DNA of 5,594 nucleotides from Bacteriovoracaceae bacterium (lineage in GTDB: Bacteria > Bdellovibrionota > UBA1018). The position numbers were made by a program, and so were the translations under genes. Of the stretch, positions 1 through 5,594 are shown piece by piece. The stretch is taken from assembly GCA_023250795.1 (NCBI GenBank), contig JAHFAB010000025.1, positions 1-5,594 on the forward strand. Direction: 5' to 3'. The notes below the pieces were generated by a model. That model made no database searches and had not been told where the DNA came from. It saw only the letters and a program-made list of their open reading frames with translations. Within the stretch, counting starts at the first letter, position 1, and every line of letters begins with the position of its first letter.

Positions 1-352
1 TAAACTTTATTTTATTTTCCTTTTTATCTTCTTTGCAAGAGTCTTTTGTTTTTTTTGTCAAAACTGCAATCTCCTCACAAGCCTTAAGTATATTTAAAAT
101 CTTGTCGACCTCTATTGGGTCCTGGATTTTCTTTTTTGCTTCACCCAGAAAATAACTGGTAAGCTTATCAGTATGGCTGGCAAAAGAATCATAAGCCAAA
201 TGAAGAACGCCCTCGGGTGTACTTTCGCTATAATCAATCTCAGGGGCTTGTACAAAACTTTGAGGATCCTTTGGATCAATGGTAAAAACGCAGGCTGAAC
301 CGGAAAAAGATAAAAAAACAATCATTACAAAAGTTTTTATTTTAAGATTCAT
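1..352 (-). CDS. Exported protein of unknown function, probable lipoprotein; 3' end beyond the left edge
   Basis: Reading leftward from ATG at 352-350, the frame stays open for 117 codons to the window edge, so the C-terminus is missing. A good Shine-Dalgarno (AAGGAAG, complement of 361-367) sits 8 bases before the start. The N-terminus MNLKIKTFVMIVFLSFSGSA is a typical signal peptide with a Lys-rich n-region and a hydrophobic core. Cys21 follows directly. The Ser-Gly-Ser-Ala-Cys context fits the permissive PROSITE PS00013 lipobox, although Gly rather than Leu at -3 is atypical. Cleavage by signal peptidase I at Ala20 is the alternative. The mature part starts with a Pro/Asp-rich linker (VFTIDPKDP), then appears helical, with a Lys-rich stretch at residues 99-115 and cysteines at 92 and 106. 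I do not recognise the family. It is divergent from the 801 gene, across a 448-base gap. Expected location is the envelope: membrane-anchored if lipidated, otherwise periplasmic. Confidence 0.8.
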   Translation of the reverse strand, partial: MNLKIKTFVMIVFLSFSGSACVFTIDPKDPQSFVQAPEIDYSESTPEGVLHLAYDSFASHTDKLTSYFLGEAKKKIQDPIEVDKILNILKACEEIAVLTKKTKDSCKEDKKENKIKF

Positions 353-722
353 TAGAGACACTTCCTTTCAAAAAAGCCTATTGGGCAGACCGGTTGTCAC
401 ATAATGCACGGAAACTATCAACCTTTAAGTTAAACTTTGGTAGAATTTTTTGATCTAACTCTAAGAAACCAGTAAAACACCCTGATTTTAAACTAAATTT
501 ATTTATAAAATATGATCAGAGTTTAGACAAACCATCAAAAGTAAGTCGTTTTTAAAAAGTGAGAATACCCCAACGAATTTAGGATCATGCAAACATGAAA
601 CACAACTCTATCAAAAACTGTAAAAAAAATAGACAGAAACAGTGATCAATAAAACAAGGTGTGTTTTTCTAACTCATTGAAACCAAAGCAATTGATCTAA
701 TGGGCACAAGACTTGCATCGTG

Positions 723-728
723 TATGAT
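723..728 (+). promoter_or_regulatory. Possible -10 element for the 801-4790 gene pair
   Basis: TATGAT matches the sigma-70 -10 consensus at 5 of 6 positions and lies 72 bases before the ATG at 801. This would give a leader of roughly 65 bases. There is no matching -35 at 16-18 bases upstream: TTGATC at 692-697 is about 25 bases away and TTGCAT at 713-718 only 4. The call is therefore weak, and a different sigma factor or an activator-dependent promoter is equally possible. Confidence 0.25.
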
Positions 729-760
729 TAAGGAAACAAAAACTAGAAACCTCATAAAGA

Positions 761-778
761 GGTCTTTAATAAAAGACT
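761..778 (+). repeat. Small inverted repeat (hairpin) in the leader of the 801 gene
   Basis: GTCTTT (762-767) and AAAGAC (772-777) form a perfect 6-bp stem with an AATA loop. A G-T pair at 761/778 extends it. It ends 8 bases before the ribosome binding site AAGAGGA (787-793). An alternative, overlapping near-palindrome is AAAGA-GG-TCTTT at 756-767. A stem this short in AT-rich DNA may be chance. It has no U-tract and is not a terminator, but it could tune translation start or protect the leader. Confidence 0.35.
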
Positions 779-800
779 ATTAACCCAAGAGGATTAAGTT

Positions 801-1481
801 ATGCACAGTAGAAAAATTGTATTTTCTTTTGGCCATGCTTTACCTTCATACTCAGATGATGATAGTGACGCAGGAAATACAGCTGTTGCACCGGTAGCTC
901 CACCAGCTGGATCAATGGACACTACAGCGGATCCGAATGAAGTAAAAGCAATAAGTTTAACAGTTACACCCCAACATAAAAATGATGATCCTATTAATTT
1001 TAATAGAGAAATATATTTTATCATTGTTTCAAAAAAGAATGGGTCGGATAAAACACGTACAGATACAATAACAATACCACTTTATGAAGACGTTGAAAGA
1101 AAAAAACTTATCGTTTTAAGTTACCTAATGGAACTTTACACAAATGAAGGTAATTGCTCTAGTATTATTGATGATTACAAAGATATTTTAGACATTAAAG
1201 TCCAGGTTGCTGATTACAAGCTTGCGAAAACACCAAAAGAAAAGGAAGTTTGCTTAAATAATATAAAAGATAAACTATTCAAAGAGTTAACAATAGCTAC
1301 AACTAAACCGCTAGAAATCAAAGCAAATGGTAAAACAATATTCGCCAAAAGAATAAGCATTGTCCGGACATTACTTACAGTAAATAAAATGGAAAAAGAA
1401 GTTTTTACAGTGACCTTTAAATATGGAAATAACACTAAACCAATTTATTCTTTTAGTTTCGAGGTTGATAAAATTAGATAA
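801..1481 (+). CDS. Probable exported protein of unknown family, first gene of a two-gene unit (226 aa)
   Basis: The ATG at 801 is preceded by AAGAGGA (787-793) with 7-base spacing, and the in-frame TAA at 795-797 excludes an earlier start. The N-terminus has basic residues (MHSRK) and a weak hydrophobic stretch (IVFSFGHAL). Ser-Tyr-Ser at 16-18 could be cut to leave an acidic mature start (DDDSDAG), followed by a Pro/Ala/Thr-rich linker to about residue 45. The rest reads as beta strands (about 48-95), a helical segment (96-165) flanked by Cys119 and Cys151, and more strands (168-222). The two cysteines could form a disulfide if the protein is exported. I see no catalytic motif and recognise no family. 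The stop is 9 bases before the next ATG, so co-transcription with the large gene is likely. The same acidic Asp-Ala-Gly start and strand-helix-strand order are seen at the beginning of that protein, which suggests a partner or diverged paralogue. The signal peptide is unusually weak; a much stronger hydrophobic core lies in the next frame. Confidence 0.85.
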   Translation: MHSRKIVFSFGHALPSYSDDDSDAGNTAVAPVAPPAGSMDTTADPNEVKAISLTVTPQHKNDDPINFNREIYFIIVSKKNGSDKTRTDTITIPLYEDVERKKLIVLSYLMELYTNEGNCSSIIDDYKDILDIKVQVADYKLAKTPKEKEVCLNNIKDKLFKELTIATTKPLEIKANGKTIFAKRISIVRTLLTVNKMEKEVFTVTFKYGNNTKPIYSFSFEVDKIR

Positions 1482-1490
1482 AAGGTATTT

Positions 1491-4400
1491 ATGTTTAAAA
1501 TTTATTATAATCTGGCAGTATTTCTCATATTGATTAGCTACAATATTTTTCCATCCGTTTTTACAATAGCACACAGTGATGAAGACGCTGGGATTCCAGT
1601 AGTGTTGCCTTCGCAAACAGGTGCTTCTAGTCAACCCAAAGCAGACAAGAAAGGATTTGAATTAACATCAGAGTACGAACAAGGAAAAAAAACTCTTACT
1701 CTTTCCTCAAAGCAGAGAGATGTCTCTGACAGAAATATTTTTAAACTAACGTTAATTTCTGATAATACACCTAGTCTTAAAATCCTAAGTGATTATTTTG
1801 CTAGTCTAGTTATGTCTGACGAAGAAAAGAAAGAACTTACTCAATTAGAAACTACAGTTAATGAACTAGATGAAAAAGTTAATTCTCCAAATCCATCCGC
1901 AACTGATTTGATAAAGCACACAAACGCAAAAAAAAATTTGAATAAATTCATTGCTAAACACAGCAAACCCATTCCATCATCATTTCAAAATAAAGAAATA
2001 AACGAAAAAACAACTCTAACAATTAACACTGTTGTGCCACTCATTTTCAAAGCAACACCGCAAAGTGAAATCACATTTGGTAGTATTACTAAAATGATAA
2101 AATTCAAACTCGAAGGATCTGATGATTTGTATGATTTTGCTTATAATAATACAAACAATCAAGTCATTCTTCTTCCACATCATAACGATGAAGTGACACT
2201 AGACTCTGCTTCTAAAACCGACTGTAAAAAATGGGAGAAGACCCCTATCATAGACAAAAACGCGAATTACTTTTGCTACAGTCCTGATTTTCTGTTTGGA
2301 AAGTTAAACTTTGGTAATTCGTCTATAACTTTAAGGACCGCAGGTAATAAAATAAATTTTGAAATAAATAATGTTGGAAATTCAGCTGAAAAAGGATTGT
2401 TAAATTTCAATTCAGCTTCTGGTACACTGTCGGACAACTTTAAAACGGCCACTCTCGATAAAATGAGCCTGGCCATTTCAGGAAAAGAAATTAAAGTCGA
2501 TAAGCCGACACCTGTTAGTCTCTTATTTGAGAATAATCAGCTCAGAATAACCGGTACTAACAATCAACCCTATCAAACTCAGTTTAAATCAGATGACGGT
2601 TCAATGGATGGCACCCTTAGTTTTGGCTCTATAAGCCTAGGAAAAGATAATCAAGAGTTCACTGACGGAGCAATCTTTGTAAATTCGAAAACAAAATCAT
2701 TAAGTCCATTATCAGGTTTTGAAATAAACCCAGGTTTTTCCACTTATGCGTTTAAATCTCTCAACCAATCTAACAAGAAATTAGAGGTTGATGGTTTTTC
2801 GTTCATGAACCAAAACCCGTTGACAGTCAGTGTTTTCAAGGCCAAAAGATTAACTCAAGAAGAAGATATGAATCGTAAAGTTGTCTCAAAAATTGATCAA
2901 GGAGAACTGATTCGCACTTCAAATACTGACAATTCTCCTTTTTTAATCTTTCTTCTATCAAACAAAACGACGGATTATCTTAAAATAGATTTTGGAATTG
3001 ACAAAGACGCCAGTGGTAAAATCAAGGAACTGGTCATTCACGACTCTTTCAGCAACTTTTTTGATGACCTGCAATCTGCATCTGCTGGACCAGTCCTCTT
3101 ACTTCCATATATTTCAAAAGCGTTTTCTATAACAGATGGTAAAATCTATGTACGAAAGAACTCATATAGCAAAAGACTGTTGTTAGAAGATGACAAAAAA
3201 TATGAAATCGAAAAGTTAATAAATGCACGCGCAGGAATACCACTGTCCACTCAAGAGATTTCAAAAATGACTGGTGGATACTATAATGCTTTCGCTGCTG
3301 CTAGGGTGGGCATTTCTAATGCTTACATCACTTCGACGTATGATCAAGCGTCTGGATACTCAGCTGTGGAGTATGAACATGCTAATGATGGCGCAACAGC
3401 AGCCGCTTTAAGAAGCATTATAGTAGGAAACGCCCCTGAAGAAGATGTGGCAAATGTTTTGAGGTTGATACTTGGTTGTTTCTTGCCGCCTGGGAGCATG
3501 CTTCTTACGATCAACCTACCAAGGATTTTGGCGGCTGCAAATGATCTTTTTACAAAACTACCGGCATTAAACGAGCTTTCTAAAAATCCAGACAAACTAA
3601 AGGACCTTCCTAAACTTGATCATCAGATGCTAGGTGAACAAATTATGATTTACTTAGCTAGTAAAATGCTTTCTGAAAAAGGGGGGATTGAGGTAAAAGC
3701 TGCAGATTTTGATTTGTCACCTAAAGATATAAAGGCTGGGAATGCGTCGCGTGCATGTAAGCTGGTTTTGAATAGTTTGGATAAGAAGCAAATTGCGATT
3801 GTAAGAAAAATTCTAATAGAAAATCTTGAACCTATAGTAAAATATAATGTTCAAAATACCTATCAAGACCTACTTTATATCCAGCTAGAAATGGCTGAAG
3901 CAACAGAAACCATTGTTAAAAGCCTTGCCCTTAACAAGGAAATCACAGAATTAAAAGGAAATACTTCGTCTTTAGACGACCCAAGAAAAGTAGACCGTGC
4001 GATTAAGACTAAAGAGACTGAATTGCTAAAATCTCTAAGAGATATTGATGAAATAAAAGATAGAGTCTATAATAGATCTAAAGACATGATGGACAGAGCC
4101 AGATTTAGAGATTGGATGTCAGATGAAATTATTAAAATTGGCAAAATTGATATAACTGAATTAAATAAACGCGAGCCAGATACTGAATTTTTTTTAGAAG
4201 CACTTGAAGATAAAAAAAATGTAAAAATTGACTTGGAGGGTGTTTCAAACAGAATACTTGCCACTCGACTCCTAGAAAGAACATTGAAAGATTCTTCTTC
4301 TAAAGAATTGCTTGATAAAACAAACGCGGTACAATTCAACTTAGAGGCAAAAGAACTGGTAGTTCAAATCATACAACTCCATAATAAATATACAGATCTT

Positions 4401-4790
4401 CTCAGTACAAATCTGAAAAAAATTGACTTGAACACCTTAAGCAATAGAATAAATTCTTTATTAGTTGGTTTAGAGAGTTATCTCAACTCACACAAAGAAG
4501 TAATAACCGATATCCAGCATTGGTTAGCTAAATTTGATAGTGCTAATATGCCTAAAGGAATTGTTCAAATTGTTTCCAGAACTCATTCCACCATTAAAGT
4601 CCATCAAACAAAACGTAGAAGAGGGGACGATGAAGATACAACAACAACGGAAACAGCGGTATCTTTCGAGAGGCTTTCACCTCCTCCAGATATTGATGAG
4701 AAAGCAAAAACCACAGATGTGACAGAAAAAAAGAAAAAGCAGATTGAGATTGAGGAACTCAGGAGGAAAAGACGTGGGAATGACTATTGA
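1491..4790 (+). CDS. Large exported multidomain protein of unknown family (1099 aa)
   Basis: The ATG at 1491 follows AAAGG (1481-1485), which overlaps the stop of the preceding gene, with 5-base spacing. Residues 1-29 form a signal peptide: Lys3, a hydrophobic core from Leu8 to Phe24, and an Ala-His-Ser site at 27-29, leaving DEDAG as the mature start. Residues 55-100 are strand-like, 106-158 a charged helical hairpin, and 170-560 beta-rich with Asn/Ser/Gly turns. Phe-Gly/Asn-Ser strands recur at Phe196, 274, 306 and 378. Cys245 and Cys262 could form a disulfide. Residues 575-690 are Ala/Gly-rich and include a hydrophobic pair of segments around LGCFLPPGSMLL (661-672). Residues 700-1015 are helical, with coiled-coil-like charged heptads at about 785-870. 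The tail from 1038 is low complexity and highly charged (KRRRGDDED, KKKKQ, RRKRR). I recognise no enzyme motif and no autotransporter beta-barrel; the end is hydrophilic, with no C-terminal Phe. It could be a secreted effector, a surface protein or a large periplasmic protein. It is probably co-expressed with the gene at 801. Its 3' end overlaps convergent yggS by 32 bases. Confidence 0.92.
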   Translation: MFKIYYNLAVFLILISYNIFPSVFTIAHSDEDAGIPVVLPSQTGASSQPKADKKGFELTSEYEQGKKTLTLSSKQRDVSDRNIFKLTLISDNTPSLKILSDYFASLVMSDEEKKELTQLETTVNELDEKVNSPNPSATDLIKHTNAKKNLNKFIAKHSKPIPSSFQNKEINEKTTLTINTVVPLIFKATPQSEITFGSITKMIKFKLEGSDDLYDFAYNNTNNQVILLPHHNDEVTLDSASKTDCKKWEKTPIIDKNANYFCYSPDFLFGKLNFGNSSITLRTAGNKINFEINNVGNSAEKGLLNFNSASGTLSDNFKTATLDKMSLAISGKEIKVDKPTPVSLLFENNQLRITGTNNQPYQTQFKSDDGSMDGTLSFGSISLGKDNQEFTDGAIFVNSKTKSLSPLSGFEINPGFSTYAFKSLNQSNKKLEVDGFSFMNQNPLTVSVFKAKRLTQEEDMNRKVVSKIDQGELIRTSNTDNSPFLIFLLSNKTTDYLKIDFGIDKDASGKIKELVIHDSFSNFFDDLQSASAGPVLLLPYISKAFSITDGKIYVRKNSYSKRLLLEDDKKYEIEKLINARAGIPLSTQEISKMTGGYYNAFAAARVGISNAYITSTYDQASGYSAVEYEHANDGATAAALRSIIVGNAPEEDVANVLRLILGCFLPPGSMLLTINLPRILAAANDLFTKLPALNELSKNPDKLKDLPKLDHQMLGEQIMIYLASKMLSEKGGIEVKAADFDLSPKDIKAGNASRACKLVLNSLDKKQIAIVRKILIENLEPIVKYNVQNTYQDLLYIQLEMAEATETIVKSLALNKEITELKGNTSSLDDPRKVDRAIKTKETELLKSLRDIDEIKDRVYNRSKDMMDRARFRDWMSDEIIKIGKIDITELNKREPDTEFFLEALEDKKNVKIDLEGVSNRILATRLLERTLKDSSSKELLDKTNAVQFNLEAKELVVQIIQLHNKYTDLLSTNLKKIDLNTLSNRINSLLVGLESYLNSHKEVITDIQHWLAKFDSANMPKGIVQIVSRTHSTIKVHQTKRRRGDDEDTTTTETAVSFERLSPPPDIDEKAKTTDVTEKKKKQIEIEELRRKRRGNDY
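4759..4790. other. Convergent 3' overlap between the large exported-protein gene and yggS
   Basis: The plus-strand frame stops at TGA 4788-4790 and the minus-strand yggS frame stops at 4761-4759, so 32 bases code on both strands. They encode the RRKRRGNDY end on the plus strand and about the last ten YggS residues on the minus strand. I see no hairpin plus U-tract terminator here; the palindrome AGAGCTCT at 4799-4806 has no loop. Transcripts from both sides may therefore run into each other. Confidence 0.85.
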
Positions 4791-5478
4791 GGCTGAAAAG
4801 AGCTCTCCCCAACCTTAGATGGGTCGCTCCCTCGCTCATTGCCACCTCAAAATCTTCAGACATACCCATGGAGAGCATCCCATTTGTATAAGGTTGGCAT
4901 TTTTTTTCAAGCTCAAAAAGCTCCCGAAATGCTTCTCCGCTCTTAGATTTTTTCAAATCTGGAATACACATCAACCCCTGGAGATTGAGTTTTTTAAGTT
5001 CACTTATTTCTCGAGCTAAACCAGGGGCTTCTTGTGGCAAAATCCCAGACTTAGAACTTTCGTCATCAATGTTGACCTGAATAAAACACTTGAGATCTTG
5101 AGAGCATTTTTTTGAAATTTCTGAAGCCAACCTTAGCGAATCCACCGTGTGAACAGCATAAACCCATGGAGCTATGACTTTGACTTTATTGGTCTGCAAA
5201 TGTCCAATAAAGTGCCAACGAATGCCCTCACAACCTATTTCTAAAAGCTGTTTTGCTTTTCCCTCTAATTGCTGTGCGTAATTTTCTCCAAAATCTCGAT
5301 GTCCCAAACAATAAAGTGCTTTTATTGCTTCTACTGACTGATTTTTTGAAACTGCAATCACTACTGGACTGATTTTTTTATCTTTAGATATTTCTTTTAT
5401 TCGAGACAAAATGTTTTCATAGTTTTTTGAAAAACCGTTGTCTTGAGAATCACCGTATCGAATATTATCTGGCACCAT
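4759..5478 (-). CDS. yggS: YggS family pyridoxal 5'-phosphate homeostasis protein
   Basis: This is the YggS/PROSC (COG0325) fold-type III PLP-binding protein, a cytosolic carrier and buffer of PLP with no known enzymatic activity. Family landmarks are clear. VIAVSK ends in the PLP lysine (Lys45). FGENY is at about 63-67, WHFIGHLQTNK at 88-98, FIQVNIDDESSKSG at about 132-145, and LSMGMSEDFEVAMSEGATHL, followed by RLGRALF, lies near the C-terminus. The length, 239 aa from the ATG at 5478, fits the family. A TTG at 5493 in the same frame would add 5 residues, but its AAAGG lies only 1 base upstream, so I prefer the ATG. No well-spaced ribosome site is seen for either (GGA stands 10 bases before the ATG). 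The start overlaps the end of maf by 14 bases, so translational coupling is likely. After the conserved RLGRALF, the last 11 residues (SLNSHSHVFSS) look non-family and mostly run antisense to the end of the large gene. Confidence 0.95.
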   Translation of the reverse strand: MVPDNIRYGDSQDNGFSKNYENILSRIKEISKDKKISPVVIAVSKNQSVEAIKALYCLGHRDFGENYAQQLEGKAKQLLEIGCEGIRWHFIGHLQTNKVKVIAPWVYAVHTVDSLRLASEISKKCSQDLKCFIQVNIDDESSKSGILPQEAPGLAREISELKKLNLQGLMCIPDLKKSKSGEAFRELFELEKKCQPYTNGMLSMGMSEDFEVAMSEGATHLRLGRALFSLNSHSHVFSS

Positions 5479-5594
5479 AAAGTGAAATTCCAAACCTTTT
5501 TTCCAAATCAGAAACCAGTTCCGCTAGGGGTAGTCCTACCACATTTGTATAACTTCCTCTAATCGACTCTATGAGCATCATACCCAAACCCTGT
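5465..5594 (-). CDS. maf: Maf family nucleotide pyrophosphatase, C-terminal part (5' end beyond the right edge)
   Basis: The minus-strand frame enters from the right edge and ends at TAA (complement of 5465-5467), giving the last 42 residues. The segment IESIRGSYTNVVGLPLAEL is the hallmark C-terminal Maf/Ham1-like motif (usually I-x-G-S-Y-x-N-V-x-G-L-P). Maf proteins hydrolyse nucleoside triphosphates, including non-canonical or modified ones, to the monophosphate plus pyrophosphate. Their catalytic Asp and the N-terminal SxSPRR motif lie in the missing part, so the subfamily (dTTP/UTP or m7GTP type) cannot be decided. The end (EKRFGISLYGAR) overlaps the yggS start, indicating a maf-yggS operon. 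The frame is absent from simple ORF lists because it has no start inside the window. Confidence 0.9.
   Translation of the reverse strand, partial: QGLGMMLIESIRGSYTNVVGLPLAELVSDLEKRFGISLYGAR

Larger units (their letters stand above)
353..800. other. Divergent intergenic region, no gene seen
   Basis: This gap separates the minus-strand exported protein from the plus-strand pair and should hold both promoters. I found no ORF worth reporting; the longest ATG frame I read, from 595, gives 16 residues. No tRNA- or rRNA-like fold was recognised. An AT-rich core at 484-516 contains TATAAA (504-509) and TATGAT (511-516), which could be -10 elements, but no good -35 stands at 16-18 bases. GATC occurs at 452, 514, 583, 644 and 694, about 50-69 bases apart. 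No riboswitch was recognised. I also saw no terminator, and none is expected between divergent genes. Confidence 0.7.

Noticed and set aside
112..321. A 69-codon minus-strand frame ending at 112
   Set aside because: It is a different frame of the same strand as the exported-protein gene at 1-352, which has a clear ribosome binding site and signal peptide. Its hydrophobic look comes from out-of-frame T-rich codons.
272..918. Exact 11-base repeat TGGATCAATGG at 272-282 and 908-918, and 9-base repeat TTGATCTAA at 450-458 and 692-700
   Set aside because: Exact repeats of this length are expected by chance in about 5.6 kb, and the first pair lies inside unrelated coding sequence.
794..1634. Minus-strand frames of 73-87 codons opposite the 801 gene and the start of the large gene
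   Set aside because: They overlap genes with good ribosome binding sites and protein-like composition, have no supporting start signals of their own, and look like shadows on AT-rich coding DNA.
4799..4806. AGAGCTCT palindrome just after the large gene as a terminator
   Set aside because: It has no loop, no G+C-rich stem of useful length and no T-tract, and it lies inside yggS.
4761..4818. Perfect AGGAGG (4761-4766) followed 7 bases later by GTG (4774) and a 14-codon frame ending at TAG 4816-4818
   Set aside because: The frame is very short and entirely inside the ends of two well-supported genes. The AGGAGG is explained by coding for Arg/Lys residues, and nothing resembles a known peptide. 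A decayed third gene cannot be excluded but is not supported.
1..5594. CRISPR array, transposase, integrase, att site, tRNA or rRNA
   Set aside because: No regularly spaced direct repeats, no mobile-element protein motifs, no terminal inverted repeats and no cloverleaf-like segment were seen on either strand.

Overview
The window is AT-rich bacterial DNA. Four of its five coding regions can be given a compartment or a function. The organism is most likely a Gram-negative bacterium. The evidence is a maf-yggS housekeeping pair with overlapping reading frames, Shine-Dalgarno starts (AAGGAAG, AAGAGGA, AAAGG) and three neighbouring genes whose products carry export-type N-termini. I cannot fix the genus. 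No protein here matches a lineage-specific family I recognise, and maf next to yggS occurs in several proteobacterial and related groups.

Layout, left to right. (1) On the minus strand at 1-352 is the 5' part of a gene for a small exported protein, probably a lipoprotein. It is open to the left edge, so its stop lies outside the window. (2) A divergent 448-base intergenic region (353-800) has no convincing gene. It holds weak promoter-like boxes, a small hairpin next to the ribosome binding site of the next gene, and five loosely regular GATC sites. (3) On the plus strand is a two-gene unit: a 226-residue probably exported protein (801-1481), then 9 bases later a 1099-residue exported protein (1491-4790). 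I recognise neither family. Both appear to begin, after signal cleavage, with a short acidic Asp/Glu-Ala-Gly segment, and the small one resembles in layout the first ~210 residues of the large one. (4) On the minus strand, converging on the large gene and overlapping its end by 32 bases, is yggS (PLP homeostasis protein). Upstream of it is the C-terminal part of maf (nucleotide pyrophosphatase), cut by the right edge and overlapping the yggS start.

How they may work together. Maf and YggS are small cytosolic housekeeping proteins, probably co-transcribed and translationally coupled. The 801-4790 pair looks like an accessory unit for the cell envelope or for secretion. The large protein has a beta-rich N-terminal half with recurring Phe-Gly-Ser strands, a hydrophobic segment with a Pro-Pro-Gly turn in the middle, a helical region that may form coiled coils, and a highly charged tail with basic clusters. 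Its function cannot be read from the sequence. This pair is the best candidate here for an undescribed system.
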